This document shows, in pieces, positions 36,246 through 45,209 of a stretch of DNA of 57,679 nt; position 1 is the first letter of the stretch, and every line of letters begins with the position of its first letter. The notes below the pieces were generated by a model, which worked only from the letters and a program-made list of their open reading frames with translations, was not told where the DNA came from and ran no database searches. The stretch covers positions 1-57,679 of the forward strand of contig JAFMAI010000006.1 of assembly GCA_029785085.1 (NCBI GenBank), given 5' to 3'. A program made the translations under genes and the position numbers. This DNA is from Nitrososphaerota archaeon (GTDB lineage: Archaea; Thermoproteota; Nitrososphaeria; Nitrososphaerales; Gagatemarchaeaceae).

Positions 36246-37025
36246 ATGCGCGTGGTCGACGCAGACGAAAGTGGCAAGATAAGAGAGAGGCTCCTGCGGT
36301 TCGAACGAGAGAGCAGATACCTCAGGAGGGACTCGGACGAGAGGAAGGTGCTGGAGGAGGTATTCGACCGGTCTACGATGCTGGCCGTCGAGGAGCTGAT
36401 AGCCAGGAAGGACCTCGGCGAGCTCCACGGCGTGGTGCGGGCAGGCAAGGAGGCCAGGGTGTACCTGGGGGAGGACAGGGCGGGCGGAGCGGTCGCTGTC
36501 AAGATCTACCTCATGTCTGCTTCCGACTTCAGGAAGCGCATGGGCTACATAGCCGGGGACAGGCGCTTCGGCAAACTGCCCGCCGGGTCAAGGGAGACCA
36601 TCTACCTCTGGACCAGGAAGGAGTTCAAGAACCTCCAGCTCGCCCAGGGAGCAGGTGTCCGCGTCCCCACCCCTGTCTCCTTCTTGAAGAACATACTCAT
36701 AATGGAGTACATCGGGACGCCTCCTGACCCTGCCCCCACCTTCTCAGAGGCGGAGGTCGGCGAAGAGGAGTACAGGTGGACGTTCAAGACCATCGGTGCC
36801 CTTTGGAAGGGCGCTGGGCTCGTCCATGCCGACCTCTCGGAATTTAACGTGTTCAAGACAGGCGGGGGGCCAGTCCTGTTCGACATGGGGTCCGCGGTCC
36901 TCTCTTCGCACCCCCAGGCACAGGGGTTCCTGAAAAGGGACGTCTCCAACATGGTCAGGTTCTTTAGGAAGAGAGGGATAGGAGAGACGGAAGCAGATGA
37001 GTGGATGAAGGAGATCTCAAGATGA
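36246..37025 (+). CDS. rio1: RIO1-type serine/threonine protein kinase
   Basis: About 259 residues from ATG at 36246 (MRVVDADESGKIRER). The alternative TTG five codons earlier overlaps the TATA region and is less likely. The RIO nucleotide loop is RAGKEARVYLGED, the metal and catalytic loop is LVHADLSEFNVFK, and the DFG-equivalent is LFDMGSAV. RIO1 acts late in small ribosomal subunit maturation. Its stop overlaps the ATG of the KH protein, a pairing common in archaea that links both to 16S rRNA processing. Confidence 0.94.
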   Translation: MRVVDADESGKIRERLLRFERESRYLRRDSDERKVLEEVFDRSTMLAVEELIARKDLGELHGVVRAGKEARVYLGEDRAGGAVAVKIYLMSASDFRKRMGYIAGDRRFGKLPAGSRETIYLWTRKEFKNLQLAQGAGVRVPTPVSFLKNILIMEYIGTPPDPAPTFSEAEVGEEEYRWTFKTIGALWKGAGLVHADLSEFNVFKTGGGPVLFDMGSAVLSSHPQAQGFLKRDVSNMVRFFRKRGIGETEADEWMKEISR

Positions 37026-37621
37026 GCTTCGAGCAGGTGGTGCGGATACCGGTCGACAGGGTGGGCGCTGTCATAGGCAAGGAAGGGGCGACCAAGAGAT
37101 ACCTCGAGAGCGAAATGAACGTCAGCCTCCAGGTGGACAGCAAGGAGGGGCTGGTGTTCATGAAATCAGGGTCGGCCCTGGGGACCGACCCCTTCTCGGC
37201 GACCAGGGTCATCGAAGCGATAGGACGCGGATTCTCCCCCCAGAAGGCTCGCAGGCTGCTGGACGAGGGGATTGCCCTGGAGGTGATAGACCTCCGCGGC
37301 TACGCGGGACGGAGCGCGAAATCCCTCGAGAGGATAAGGGGCAGGGTGATAGGTCTGAAGGGAAAGTCTCGCCGCGTAATCGAAGAGTTGACCTCCTGCA
37401 ACCTGTCTGTGTACGGCAGGACCGTGGCCATAATCGGAGAGGCCGGCGAGGTCCAGCTGGCGTCGGACGCTGTGAGGTCCCTGGCGTCGGGGAGCCAGCA
37501 CAAGACTGTCTACAACACGCTCCAGAAGGCCAGAACCAGGAAGAAGATGGAGAGGATGTTCCTCTGGGAGGGTACTTCGCCGGAGACCCTTGAAGAAAAA
37601 CTCCGGAAGCTTGAGCACTAG
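37022..37621 (+). CDS. Two-KH-domain RNA-binding protein (Dim2/Pno1-like)
   Basis: 199 residues from the ATG overlapping the rio1 stop. KH domain 1 has VGAVIGKEGATKRYLE (GKEG loop), and KH domain 2 has RGRVIGLKGKSRRVIEELT (GLKG loop). The layout matches archaeal Dim2p/Pno1 homologs, which bind the 3' end of pre-16S rRNA. Its last residues are charged. The next gene, top6B, lies about 130 bases downstream with a structured spacer between. Confidence 0.92.
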   Translation: MSFEQVVRIPVDRVGAVIGKEGATKRYLESEMNVSLQVDSKEGLVFMKSGSALGTDPFSATRVIEAIGRGFSPQKARRLLDEGIALEVIDLRGYAGRSAKSLERIRGRVIGLKGKSRRVIEELTSCNLSVYGRTVAIIGEAGEVQLASDAVRSLASGSQHKTVYNTLQKARTRKKMERMFLWEGTSPETLEEKLRKLEH

Positions 37622-37640
37622 CATATATCCGGTTCAGGTT

Positions 37641-37729
37641 GATACCTGCGGGCGGGCTCTCAGGAAGAGAGCAGGAACAGTTAGATTGAAATCTTCACAC
37701 TTGAGTCGGCGACTGGGACGGCAGGTATC
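37641..37729 (+). ncRNA. Candidate structured RNA or leader upstream of top6B
   Basis: A perfect 9-base inverted repeat, GATACCTGC (37641-37649) and GCAGGTATC (37721-37729), encloses three small hairpins: GCTCTC/GAGAGC (37656-37672), AGATT/AATCT (37683-37694) and AGTC/GACT (37704-37714). Together these could fold as a four-way junction. The segment lies between the KH gene and the probable start of top6B. A TATA-like CATATATCC at 37622-37630 precedes it. No T-loop or C/D-box arrangement was convincing, so its class is unknown and it may be a chance fold. Confidence 0.3.
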
Positions 37730-37751
37730 GGAGATCTGGAGGTGATGACTA

Positions 37752-39378
37752 CTGAGTAGCAAGGCCACATTCGCGGAGATTTCGCCCTCAGAGTTCTTTC
37801 TACCGTAACCGTGACCTGGCCGGATTCACCAACCCCGCGCGCGCCCTTTACATGGCCATCAGAGAGCTAGTCGAGAACTCCCTGGATTCTGCTGAGATGA
37901 TAGGGACGCCGCCGGACGTCTATGTCAGGATAACGCCCATGGACCCCAACCTGTCGCTCCCGGACCCGAAGCCCTACGGGCTCACCGTCATCGACAACGG
38001 CACGGGGGTGGCGCCGCAGCACGTACCAAGCGCCTTCGGGAAGGTCTTCTACGGGTCGAAGTACGTATTGAGACAGTCCCGGGGGATGTTCGGCCTGGGA
38101 GGGACCATGGCCATCCTATATGGCCAGATCACCACCAACAAGCCTGTGACGGTGACCACCTCCCCCGACGGGAAGCGCAAGTACGGCTTCCAGATGATGA
38201 TAGACATAGGGGAGAACAGGCCCACCGTCCTCAAGCGATTCAACAGCGACGCCGACGGCTCAACGGGGACCCGGGTGGACATAGTCCTAGAGGGCGACTA
38301 CCTCCGCGCGTCCCAGAAGATAGGCGACTACTTCAAGCAGACCGCCCTGGTGGCCAGCTATGCCAACCTGACATTCGTCGACCCCACCGGCCAGATAACC
38401 TACTACGAAAGGGCAACCACCACGATGCCTTCCCCTCCCAAGGAGACTCTGCCACACCCCTACGGCGTGGACGTCGAGGCGTTCAAGCGAATAGTGAAGG
38501 TGTCGGAGGAGCACGACATGAAGACGTTCATGGTCACGCACTTCCACAGAGTGGGGGACAGGATAGCGACCAAGTTCCTGGAGTTCGCAGGGGTGAACTC
38601 GAAGCTCCCTCCGAAGAGGCTCAGCACCAACCAGATAGTAGCCGTGGTGGATGCACTCCAACGTTTCCCCGACTTCCTCCAGCCCGATGCTGCCGTGCTC
38701 TCGCCCATCGGCGAGGAGATCCTCATGGCGGGCATCGCCAAGGAGCTCCAGCCCGAGTTCTCCACCGTGGTCATGCGGCCTCCCTCGTCATATTCGGGCT
38801 TCCCGTTCTTGGTCGAGGTCGGGGTGGCCTACGGAGGGAAGGTGCTGCAACCCGGGGTCAAGCTCTTCAGGTTCGCGAACCGGATCCCGCTCCTTTACGA
38901 CGAGAGCTCCGACGTCAGCTTCGAGGTCCTCAACGAGGAAGTGGACTGGCGAAGGTACCACGTCCCGTCCGACGCCCCGGTCGGCGTGATAACACACATC
39001 GCGAGCACTAGGATTCCGTACAAGACGGTCGGCAAGGAATACATCGCGGACAGGCCGGAGATCCAGAGGGAGATCAGGAACGCAGTGCGGGAGGCGCTGC
39101 GCAGGCTCGGGATCTTCCTATCCCACAAGGGGAGCATGGAAGCGGTCCAGAAGAAGATGAACATCTACGGGAAGTACCTACCTCTGATCGCCCAGTTCTC
39201 CACCGAACTGGCAGGGAAGAAATCGCTCCCGAAGTACAGGCAGCTCATAGGCAGCGAGTCTGACGGGGATGAGACTAATGAAGCCGGTCAGCCCGAGGGG
39301 GGACCGGCAGATGAAGCGGAGGGAGAAAATGTCAACCAAGAAAAAAGCGACCAAGAAGCAATCGACAGGTTCAGCTGA
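37752..39378 (+). CDS. top6B: DNA topoisomerase VI subunit B, with an N-terminal frameshift
   Basis: ATPase subunit of the type IIB topoisomerase. From ATG 37852 onward, 508 residues carry the GHKL motifs: RELVENSLDSAEM (Mg-binding Asn), VIDNGTGV, FGLGGTMA and GTRVDIVLEGDY. Family members begin earlier, and the missing part is visible upstream in two frames: SSKATFAEISPSEFF (37755-37799), then, after one extra base at 37800, YRNRDLAGFTNPARALYMA. The joined protein fits the family, so either the gene has a +1 frameshift or the sequence has a one-base error. The upstream part has no ATG, GTG or TTG; CTG at 37752 follows a strong GGAGGTGAT site. Top6A overlaps its end. Confidence 0.88.
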
Positions 39379-42025
39379 GACGAGGCAGAACACGGTCCAG
39401 GGCCTCCTCCACGAGCTGGGAGGGAGCGTCTACACCGACCTGGACGAGGGGCGCTTCCCCAGCCTGACCCTGGCCAGCCGCTCGGTCCGGAACATAGTCT
39501 ACGACAAGAAGCTGCAGCAGTTCGTGCTTGGCGCGACCACGGTGAAGAAGTCGTCGGGGAACATCAAGCACATCCGCCCGTTCACCCAGCTGGTCTGGCT
39601 CGCCTCCTTCGCAAAGAAGCTGGTGGACGAGAAGCGCACGTCCACCCTCAGAGACGTGTTCTATTCGGCCCAGGCGTTCAACGTCGAGTTCCAGGACCAG
39701 GCAGAGTCGGACGAGCTGATCACGGACCTGGAGGTCCTGATGCAGATGGCCAGGGAGGGGATGAACATCTACCCGGAGGAAAGGAGCGCCATCTTCGGGA
39801 ACATGACCATAGAATATACCGTCCCAGGCTACGAAGGGAAGACCGCTGACCTCTCGGCTAACCCCGACGGGGTGATGATCGGGCCGGCGCTCACCACAGC
39901 AGAGTTCAGAGACACTGACGCGGAGATCGTCCTTGCGATAGAGAAGGGCGGCCTTTTCACCAGGTTCATCGAGGAGAGGGTGCACCAAAAGTACAAGGCG
40001 ATACTGATCAACACCGCAGGGCAGCCCCCGAGGTCGACGCGGTTCCTCATCAGACGGCTGAACCAGGAGCTCGGCCTCCCCGTGGGGATCCTCTGCGACG
40101 CTGACCCCTGGGGGGCCCACATAGCCATGGTCATCAAGAGCGGCTCTGTTCAGAGGGACGAACCAATCATTGTCCGTGATTCGACCGGGAGGATACAGCC
40201 CGTCCCTATCGGGCAGTTCGTGGACGATTGCATAGAGAAGTACGGCTACTACTACGACTCATCAGGGAACGAGATTTGCGGTGCCATACCTTATGAAACC
40301 CTCACCGTTGATGCCGATACCAAAGTCAGATTCAAGCCTCTTTCAGCTGCGATTCGCCACAGAAACACCGGACCGCTCTACCGTCTCGTTTCATCCAGCG
40401 GGAGAACGGTCGAAGTCACCCCGAACCATAGCGTCTTTGTGCTAAGGGACGGACAGATACAACCAGTTCCGACCACGGACCTGAAGGCTGGCGAACTGCT
40501 GGTGATTGGCAGAAGCGCTTCGCGGAAGAACTGCCCGCCCGCCATGGTGAACGCGGTTTCCGAACTCTTGGGATTATCCCAGGAGGCGAAAGTACCAAGG
40601 CTGTATGTGCATCTTCCCGGCCAAGGCTCGAGACATCACTCCAGGCGGAAGCTGACGTCCTTCCGATCTGGCCTGAAGAGGCCCAATCTCTCTAGGCTGC
40701 GTTCTGCTCACATCAGTTGCCGCGAAAGCAGGAATCCTGACCGACTCCCTGCACTCATCTGGCTAACTAAGGGGTTCTCGAGACTCTTGGGGTACTACAT
40801 CTCTGAGGGGAGGGTCGTGAAATCAAAAGGAATCCCCCGCGCCGTGGAGCTCTCCTTCGGTCTGCACGAGCCTGAGGTCGTAGAAGACGCCGAACTCTGC
40901 ATCAGAGAAGCCTTCCCCGAATCCACAATCAGAAGGGTGGTCGACGTAGAAGGGAACGGGTTAAGCCTGCGTTTCGGCGGAACACCGACGGCCCTCCTCT
41001 TCCTGCGGCTCTGCGGCACCGGGTTCGCGCACAAGCACCTGCCTTCGGTCATCTTCTCCGCAAAGAAGTCTCAGGTCCTAGAGTTCCTCAAGGGCTGCTT
41101 CGGGGACGGCTACATAACAAACTCCGGGGGGGTAGTGTGGAAAATGAAGAATCCATCTATGATGTCTGAGCTCGCGTATCTCATGACGATGAACGGGATA
41201 TTCCCATCGACTGGGAAAGGGGGGGTCTCCCTGGTTGTCTCAGGTGCCTCGGAAGTTGAGAAGGTGGCGTCTACAGTGTTGCATGACAAAGACAGGGCTC
41301 TGATCCTAGCACACGTCCAGTCGACGGAGAGGAGCTCTTACCTAATGCCCAAGGCGTTTCCAGTCGTAAACACCGGTTTAGTTCATATGAAGAAGGAGAT
41401 ATACCGCCATGCTAACCACCATTCCCAATCACAGATACTGTACCGACGGATTTGCGAGGTGATTCAGCATGACCGCGAGGGTGGGACGAACCGCGAGCAC
41501 GTCATTGGGGTGCTTGCCCACATGCTGGAATGCGACCAAGCTCCCATTGAGCGGGGTTCGAGAGATCTGGCTACATCGTTGTTGAACCTTGCCGAGAGCG
41601 ACGTCGCGTTTGACCCCCTGGTCGCCATCGAGCAGACATCCAAGAAAGACGAATACGTATACGACGTCTCAGTCCCTGGCGTCGAGAGGTTCATTGGAGG
41701 CAGCTCTGGAATACTGCTTCACAACTCGGCCAACGCGGCCCACCTGAGGGAACTGACCACCCCCAACTCCAAGTGGCTCGGGGTGTACGCGAGCGACATC
41801 CAGAAGTACAAGCTCCCTTCGGACAAGCTGACCGAGGTCGACATCAAGCGGCTCTACGAGTTGAAGTCCGATCCAAGGTACACCGAGAAGATGTGGCACG
41901 ACGAGCTCGAGACATTCCTGAAGTACAAGCGGAAGAGCGAGCAGGAGGCCTTCGCCAGGTACGGCCTTAGCTACATCGTGGACACCTACCTCCCTGAGAA
42001 GCTGGAGATGATGAAGAGCTCCTGA
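39329..42025 (+). CDS. top6A: DNA topoisomerase VI subunit A containing an intein
   Basis: DNA-cleaving Spo11-like subunit. From ATG at 39329 (MSTKKKATKK, after GCGGAGGGAGAAA) the precursor is 898 residues; without the intein it is 371, the normal length. The catalytic Tyr is Y112 in TLRDVFYSAQAF, and the Toprim Mg site is D257/D259 in CDADPWGAHIA. The intein (residues 273-799) interrupts the sequence IKSG/SANAAHL, about 14 residues after the Toprim Asp pair. The C-terminal extein resumes as SANAAHLRELTTPNSKWLG, matching the family. Its start lies within the last codons of top6B, so the two subunits are coupled. Confidence 0.93.
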   Translation: MSTKKKATKKQSTGSAETRQNTVQGLLHELGGSVYTDLDEGRFPSLTLASRSVRNIVYDKKLQQFVLGATTVKKSSGNIKHIRPFTQLVWLASFAKKLVDEKRTSTLRDVFYSAQAFNVEFQDQAESDELITDLEVLMQMAREGMNIYPEERSAIFGNMTIEYTVPGYEGKTADLSANPDGVMIGPALTTAEFRDTDAEIVLAIEKGGLFTRFIEERVHQKYKAILINTAGQPPRSTRFLIRRLNQELGLPVGILCDADPWGAHIAMVIKSGSVQRDEPIIVRDSTGRIQPVPIGQFVDDCIEKYGYYYDSSGNEICGAIPYETLTVDADTKVRFKPLSAAIRHRNTGPLYRLVSSSGRTVEVTPNHSVFVLRDGQIQPVPTTDLKAGELLVIGRSASRKNCPPAMVNAVSELLGLSQEAKVPRLYVHLPGQGSRHHSRRKLTSFRSGLKRPNLSRLRSAHISCRESRNPDRLPALIWLTKGFSRLLGYYISEGRVVKSKGIPRAVELSFGLHEPEVVEDAELCIREAFPESTIRRVVDVEGNGLSLRFGGTPTALLFLRLCGTGFAHKHLPSVIFSAKKSQVLEFLKGCFGDGYITNSGGVVWKMKNPSMMSELAYLMTMNGIFPSTGKGGVSLVVSGASEVEKVASTVLHDKDRALILAHVQSTERSSYLMPKAFPVVNTGLVHMKKEIYRHANHHSQSQILYRRICEVIQHDREGGTNREHVIGVLAHMLECDQAPIERGSRDLATSLLNLAESDVAFDPLVAIEQTSKKDEYVYDVSVPGVERFIGGSSGILLHNSANAAHLRELTTPNSKWLGVYASDIQKYKLPSDKLTEVDIKRLYELKSDPRYTEKMWHDELETFLKYKRKSEQEAFARYGLSYIVDTYLPEKLEMMKSS
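40145..41725 (+). mobile_element. Intein with LAGLIDADG homing endonuclease in top6A
   Basis: 527 residues beginning Ser1 (SVQRDEPIIVRDSTG) and ending LLHN before extein Ser+1. Block B is TPNHSVFV, with His at intein residue 95. LAGLIDADG helix 1 is RLLGYYISEGR (from about residue 213) and helix 2 is FLKGCFGDGYI (from 314). Block F is EYVYDVSVPGVERF, and block G is GILLHN followed by S. All splicing residues expected of a class 1 intein appear present, with Ser rather than Cys at position 1. Codon use inside looks less G+C-rich than the flanking exteins, which suggests transfer. Confidence 0.93.
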
Positions 42026-42082
42026 CCTGCTTCAAGAGCGAAGAATCGCTAAAATACCCTTCCCCGCTGCCTGAAAAGGCCA

Positions 42083-42292
42083 ATGACGTTTGAAGCAGAG
42101 CAGTCCAGGGTGGATGCCCTGGTCAGGCTCATGGGCATCATAGTGCTAGCGTTCGGCATCCTCCTGCTATACTACACATACGCCAACGCAGGGGTCCCCG
42201 GTCAGGCCGCCGAGATAGTCGCCATCAACTACTCTCTTGGCCTTGTCCTTTCGGTGGTGGGCGTCTTCGCGGCGTTCGCGAAGTTCAAGTGA
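42083..42292 (+). CDS. Small two-helix membrane protein, unknown
   Basis: 69 residues starting MTFEAEQSRVDALVRL. Two membrane segments (GIIVLAFGILLLYYTYA and YSLGLVLSVVGVFAAFA) are separated by a short polar loop. ATG start after GAAAAGGCCA. It precedes inositol-phosphate synthase by six bases and is probably co-transcribed with it, which may hint at a lipid-related role. Family not recognised. Confidence 0.6.
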   Translation: MTFEAEQSRVDALVRLMGIIVLAFGILLLYYTYANAGVPGQAAEIVAINYSLGLVLSVVGVFAAFAKFK

Positions 42293-42298
42293 GATAGC

Positions 42299-43339
42299 TT
42301 GCCAATCAAGGTGGCGCTGGCGGGGGTAGGAAATTCCGCCTCTGTGCTGGTCCAGGGCCTGAGGTTCTATTCAGGAGACGAAAAGAAGGGACTCTGGCAC
42401 CCGAACGTGGCCGGGTTCAAACCCAGAGACATACAGATAGTCGCCGCCTTCGACATTGACTCCAGGAAGGTGGGGCTGGAGCTCTCAAAGGCCGTGTTCG
42501 CGCCCCCCAACGTGGCCAAGAAGTACGTCTCCATCCCTCGGAGCAAGGTCACGGTCAGGGGCGGCATCTCGAGGGGGGACGTCGCACCTCACCTCAGCGG
42601 TGTAAGGCTCGAGCGGATGAGCTCAGACGACGTGTCCGAGGGGCTCGAAGACTCTGGGGCGGATATCCTTGTCAACATGATCTCTTCAGGGTGCACCTCC
42701 TCGACCGAGGACTACGCGAGGGCAGCCCTGCGAGCCGGTTGCGGCTTCATCAACTGCACCCCGGCCCTGGCCCTGAAGAACAACAAGCTGGTCGCTGACT
42801 TCCAGAAGGCCAAGCTCCCGCTCGTGGGGGATGACCTCATGAGCCAGTTCGGCGGCACCATATTCCACAAGGGCCTGCTGGGCCTCATGGTAAAGCGAGG
42901 CATCAAGGTCTCGAAGAGCTACCAGCTTGACGTGGGCGGCGGTTCAGAGACGATGAACACCATAGACGAGGGGATCAAGATGGCCAAGAGAGGGGTGAAG
43001 ACCTCTTCCGTTGCCGAGGAGGTCCCGTACAAGTTCGAGACCATCGCAGGGACCACCGACTACGTCGACTACATGGGCAACGACAGGACCAGCTACTTCT
43101 GGTTCACAGGGAGCACCTTCATGGAGAGCGGGGTGACCGTCGACGTGTATCTCCGTTCTTCCGACGGGGCGAACGCCGGGAACGTGCTCTTCGACGTCAT
43201 AAGGGCGACATACAGATGCATGAAGGTCGGGAAGCTGGGGACGGTCGGGGAAATCTGCGCCTACGGGTTCAAGTCACCTCCGCGGCCGATGCGTCACGAG
43301 GAAGCTTTCACGAAGTTCGCCGCGCTCTACGTCCGCTGA
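42299..43339 (+). CDS. ino1: myo-Inositol-1-phosphate synthase
   Basis: Converts glucose-6-phosphate to L-myo-inositol-1-phosphate, the head group of archaeal phosphoinositol lipids. 346 residues from TTG, MPIKVALAGVGNSASVLVQG. Motifs are the NAD loop GVGNSAS, NMISSGCTSSTEDYA, NCTPALAL, VGDDLMSQFGGT and LDVGGGSETMNTID. This is the shorter archaeal and bacterial form. After it, 43340-43575 shows no gene. Confidence 0.94.
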   Translation: MPIKVALAGVGNSASVLVQGLRFYSGDEKKGLWHPNVAGFKPRDIQIVAAFDIDSRKVGLELSKAVFAPPNVAKKYVSIPRSKVTVRGGISRGDVAPHLSGVRLERMSSDDVSEGLEDSGADILVNMISSGCTSSTEDYARAALRAGCGFINCTPALALKNNKLVADFQKAKLPLVGDDLMSQFGGTIFHKGLLGLMVKRGIKVSKSYQLDVGGGSETMNTIDEGIKMAKRGVKTSSVAEEVPYKFETIAGTTDYVDYMGNDRTSYFWFTGSTFMESGVTVDVYLRSSDGANAGNVLFDVIRATYRCMKVGKLGTVGEICAYGFKSPPRPMRHEEAFTKFAALYVR

Positions 43340-43575
43340 AGCGCTTTCCACAGTGGCTTTTACAGGGCTTCAGCTTCCGCTTCCAACTCATGGAGGCCGG
43401 CCGGGGCAATATGCCTACGGGTTCACTTCCCCTCACTCAGCTTCATTCGTTTGCCGCGGGTCGGATCTGCGCACCAGTTTACCAGTAAACCAAGGAATGT
43501 TAGTGGGTTCTAATCCTCTGTGATCTGAACCCAGCGCACTTGGCCACGCTCAAGACCTGGATATCCCGATCGTGT

Positions 43576-44019
43576 TTAGACGCTCTCCTTTATTGTCTGG
43601 AATGCAACGCAGGTCTGTGTCTTCTCGATCCCCTTCATCATTCTCAGCTTATCGACGACTAGGGTGCCAACCTCCTCTACCGAGCCTGCCCTCACCTTGA
43701 GCACTATGTCCCATTCGCCCGAAATCACAATTACCTCGTGGACCCCCGGAATCTTGGACATCTGCTCCGCAAGGCTGCGCTGGGAGACGTTCTCAGCATT
43801 CCTGAAAGAGACAAGGACGAGAGCGGTAACCTGCTTTCCTATCTTCGAATAGTCAGGAATCGCAACGAATTTTCTTATGACACCGGAGTCAACGAGTCTC
43901 TTCAGTCTCTCTTGGACCGTCGCTCTGGGAATCCGGAGTTCGCTTGAGATTTCAACCACCGACTTCCTGCCGTCTTCGAGCAGCTCTGCCAGTATCTTCT
44001 GGTCTTTGGTGTCTAGCAT
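43576..44019 (-). CDS. Lrp/AsnC-family transcriptional regulator
   Basis: 147 residues. The N-terminal winged HTH is in KILAELLEDGRKSVVEISSEL with recognition segment IPRATVQERLKRL. The C-terminal RAM ligand-binding domain has VLVSFRNAENV, then VHEVIVISGEWDIVLKVRA, then KTQTCVAF. It is divergent from the asparagine synthetase gene with 104 bases between, so an amino-acid-sensing control of that gene and of itself is plausible. Asn as the ligand is inference from context only. Confidence 0.9.
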   Translation of the reverse strand: MLDTKDQKILAELLEDGRKSVVEISSELRIPRATVQERLKRLVDSGVIRKFVAIPDYSKIGKQVTALVLVSFRNAENVSQRSLAEQMSKIPGVHEVIVISGEWDIVLKVRAGSVEEVGTLVVDKLRMMKGIEKTQTCVAFQTIKESV

Positions 44020-44044
44020 ACCAGCAAAACGCTGGGAAAAAGGC

Positions 44045-44099
44045 CCTTATATGATTTACATTCCGACAAAGTGCCACGGATTATGTCAAAGTGTTTATA
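44045..44099. promoter_or_regulatory. Divergent TATA boxes for the Lrp and asparagine synthetase genes
   Basis: Plus strand: GTGTTTATAG with TATA centred near 44097, 27 bases before the ATG at 44124, which implies a leaderless asnA transcript. Minus strand: a CATATAAGG box at about 44045-44054, some 30 bases before the Lrp start at 44019. The 40 bases between are where an Lrp-type operator would lie. Confidence 0.5.
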
Positions 44100-44123
44100 G
44101 ATATCGGTAGAATTCGTCTCTAC

Positions 44124-45101
44124 ATGACTGTGACGGTCGAGACGACAGGGGCCTTCGAGATTCCGAAACCTCTGAACGAATTGTCCGAGAGCGAAATCGT
44201 AAGGAAGGCGCACATCGGCAGGGTGAGCACCGAGGTGCTCAGGTACCTAACCGACGCCCTCACGGGCAGAGGATTCACCTGGCTGCTTCCCGTGATCTTC
44301 TCTAAGTCGACAGATCCCTTGTGGCCGGACCCCGGGGCGTCGATTGAGAAGAGGGTCGAGACAGAGATTTATGGCGAGACCGTAAGGACAACTCTGAGCA
44401 TGATAATCCACAAGCTTGTCGCGAGTTCGACTGCTTATCCAAGGTTCTTTGTTCTCTCTCCAAACGTGAGGATTGAGAAGAGGGAGAGAAAGGCGACGGG
44501 ATGGCATACGTACGAATTCACCCAGCTCGATTTCGAGATAAGGGGTGCTGGTTCCAAAGACGTCAAACGCCTATTCGAAGCCGTCATAGCAGGACTGATA
44601 CGGCACGCCAAGAAGCAGGCTAGACGGGATCTGACATACCTTGGCAGATACGGCAGCCTCAAGGCGCCAGTGACACCGTTCAAGGCCCACGACAGGGAAG
44701 ACCTCATGGCGAAGTACGGAGCCGAGTGGGAGACGAGATTGCCTCAAGAGATTCGTGAGCCGGTCTGGGTGACAAACATCCCAAGGGAGTTCTACGATTT
44801 TGAAGACCCAGCGACGGGCAGGTGGGACAACTATGACCTCTTCGTACCGAAATACGGCGAAGTGCTCTCGGGGGCCAGACGCGAATGGGAGTACGGCAGG
44901 ATTACGGCAAAGATGGAGCGCGATGGCGTGAAGAAGGAGAGCTACACTCTGCTTCTCAGGATGGCTAAAGAAGGCAAACTCAAGCCATCGGCGGGCGCTG
45001 GAATTGGCGTCGAAAGACTCACGGCCTGGCTTGCTGGAGCCAAGCATATAGGAGAAGTTCAGGCCTTTCCGAAGGTTCCGGGAGTAGTTTACGACCTCTA
45101 A
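44124..45101 (+). CDS. asnA: Archaeal asparagine synthetase (AsnRS-like, AS-AR)
   Basis: Class II aminoacyl-tRNA-synthetase-fold enzyme without an anticodon-binding domain, about 325 residues from ATG at 44124. Archaeal members make asparagine from aspartate and ammonia. Motif-2-like FTQLDFEIRGAG, motif-3-like AGAGIGVERLTAWLAG, and FSKSTDPLWPD are visible. The ATG lies 27 bases after a TATA box; an upstream GTG in frame overlaps the TATA region and is rejected. A Lrp-family gene is divergent from it. An AsnRS paralog of other function cannot be fully excluded. Confidence 0.87.
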   Translation: MTVTVETTGAFEIPKPLNELSESEIVRKAHIGRVSTEVLRYLTDALTGRGFTWLLPVIFSKSTDPLWPDPGASIEKRVETEIYGETVRTTLSMIIHKLVASSTAYPRFFVLSPNVRIEKRERKATGWHTYEFTQLDFEIRGAGSKDVKRLFEAVIAGLIRHAKKQARRDLTYLGRYGSLKAPVTPFKAHDREDLMAKYGAEWETRLPQEIREPVWVTNIPREFYDFEDPATGRWDNYDLFVPKYGEVLSGARREWEYGRITAKMERDGVKKESYTLLLRMAKEGKLKPSAGAGIGVERLTAWLAGAKHIGEVQAFPKVPGVVYDL

Positions 45102-45209
45102 GGAAGTTCTGTGAAAGGCAATCCGAAGGTTATCGACGCCATTGCCTGTGTTTCCATCGCAAAATCGCCCGTTTCCCACTGCAGCGGAAAGGGGCTTCGG
45201 GACGACGAC

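Noticed and set aside
37641-37729. A tRNA in the spacer before top6B
   Set aside because: There is a cloverleaf-like set of hairpins, but no T-loop consensus, no 7-base acceptor with proper spacing and no sensible anticodon arm.
37743-37756. C/D box guide RNA (GTGATGA followed closely by CTGA)
   Set aside because: The two boxes are only three bases apart, too close for a guide, and they coincide with a strong ribosome-binding site.
43340-43575. Structural RNA (SRP or RNase P) in the gap after inositol-phosphate synthase
   Set aside because: I looked for the conserved cores and found none; no coding frame is convincing either.
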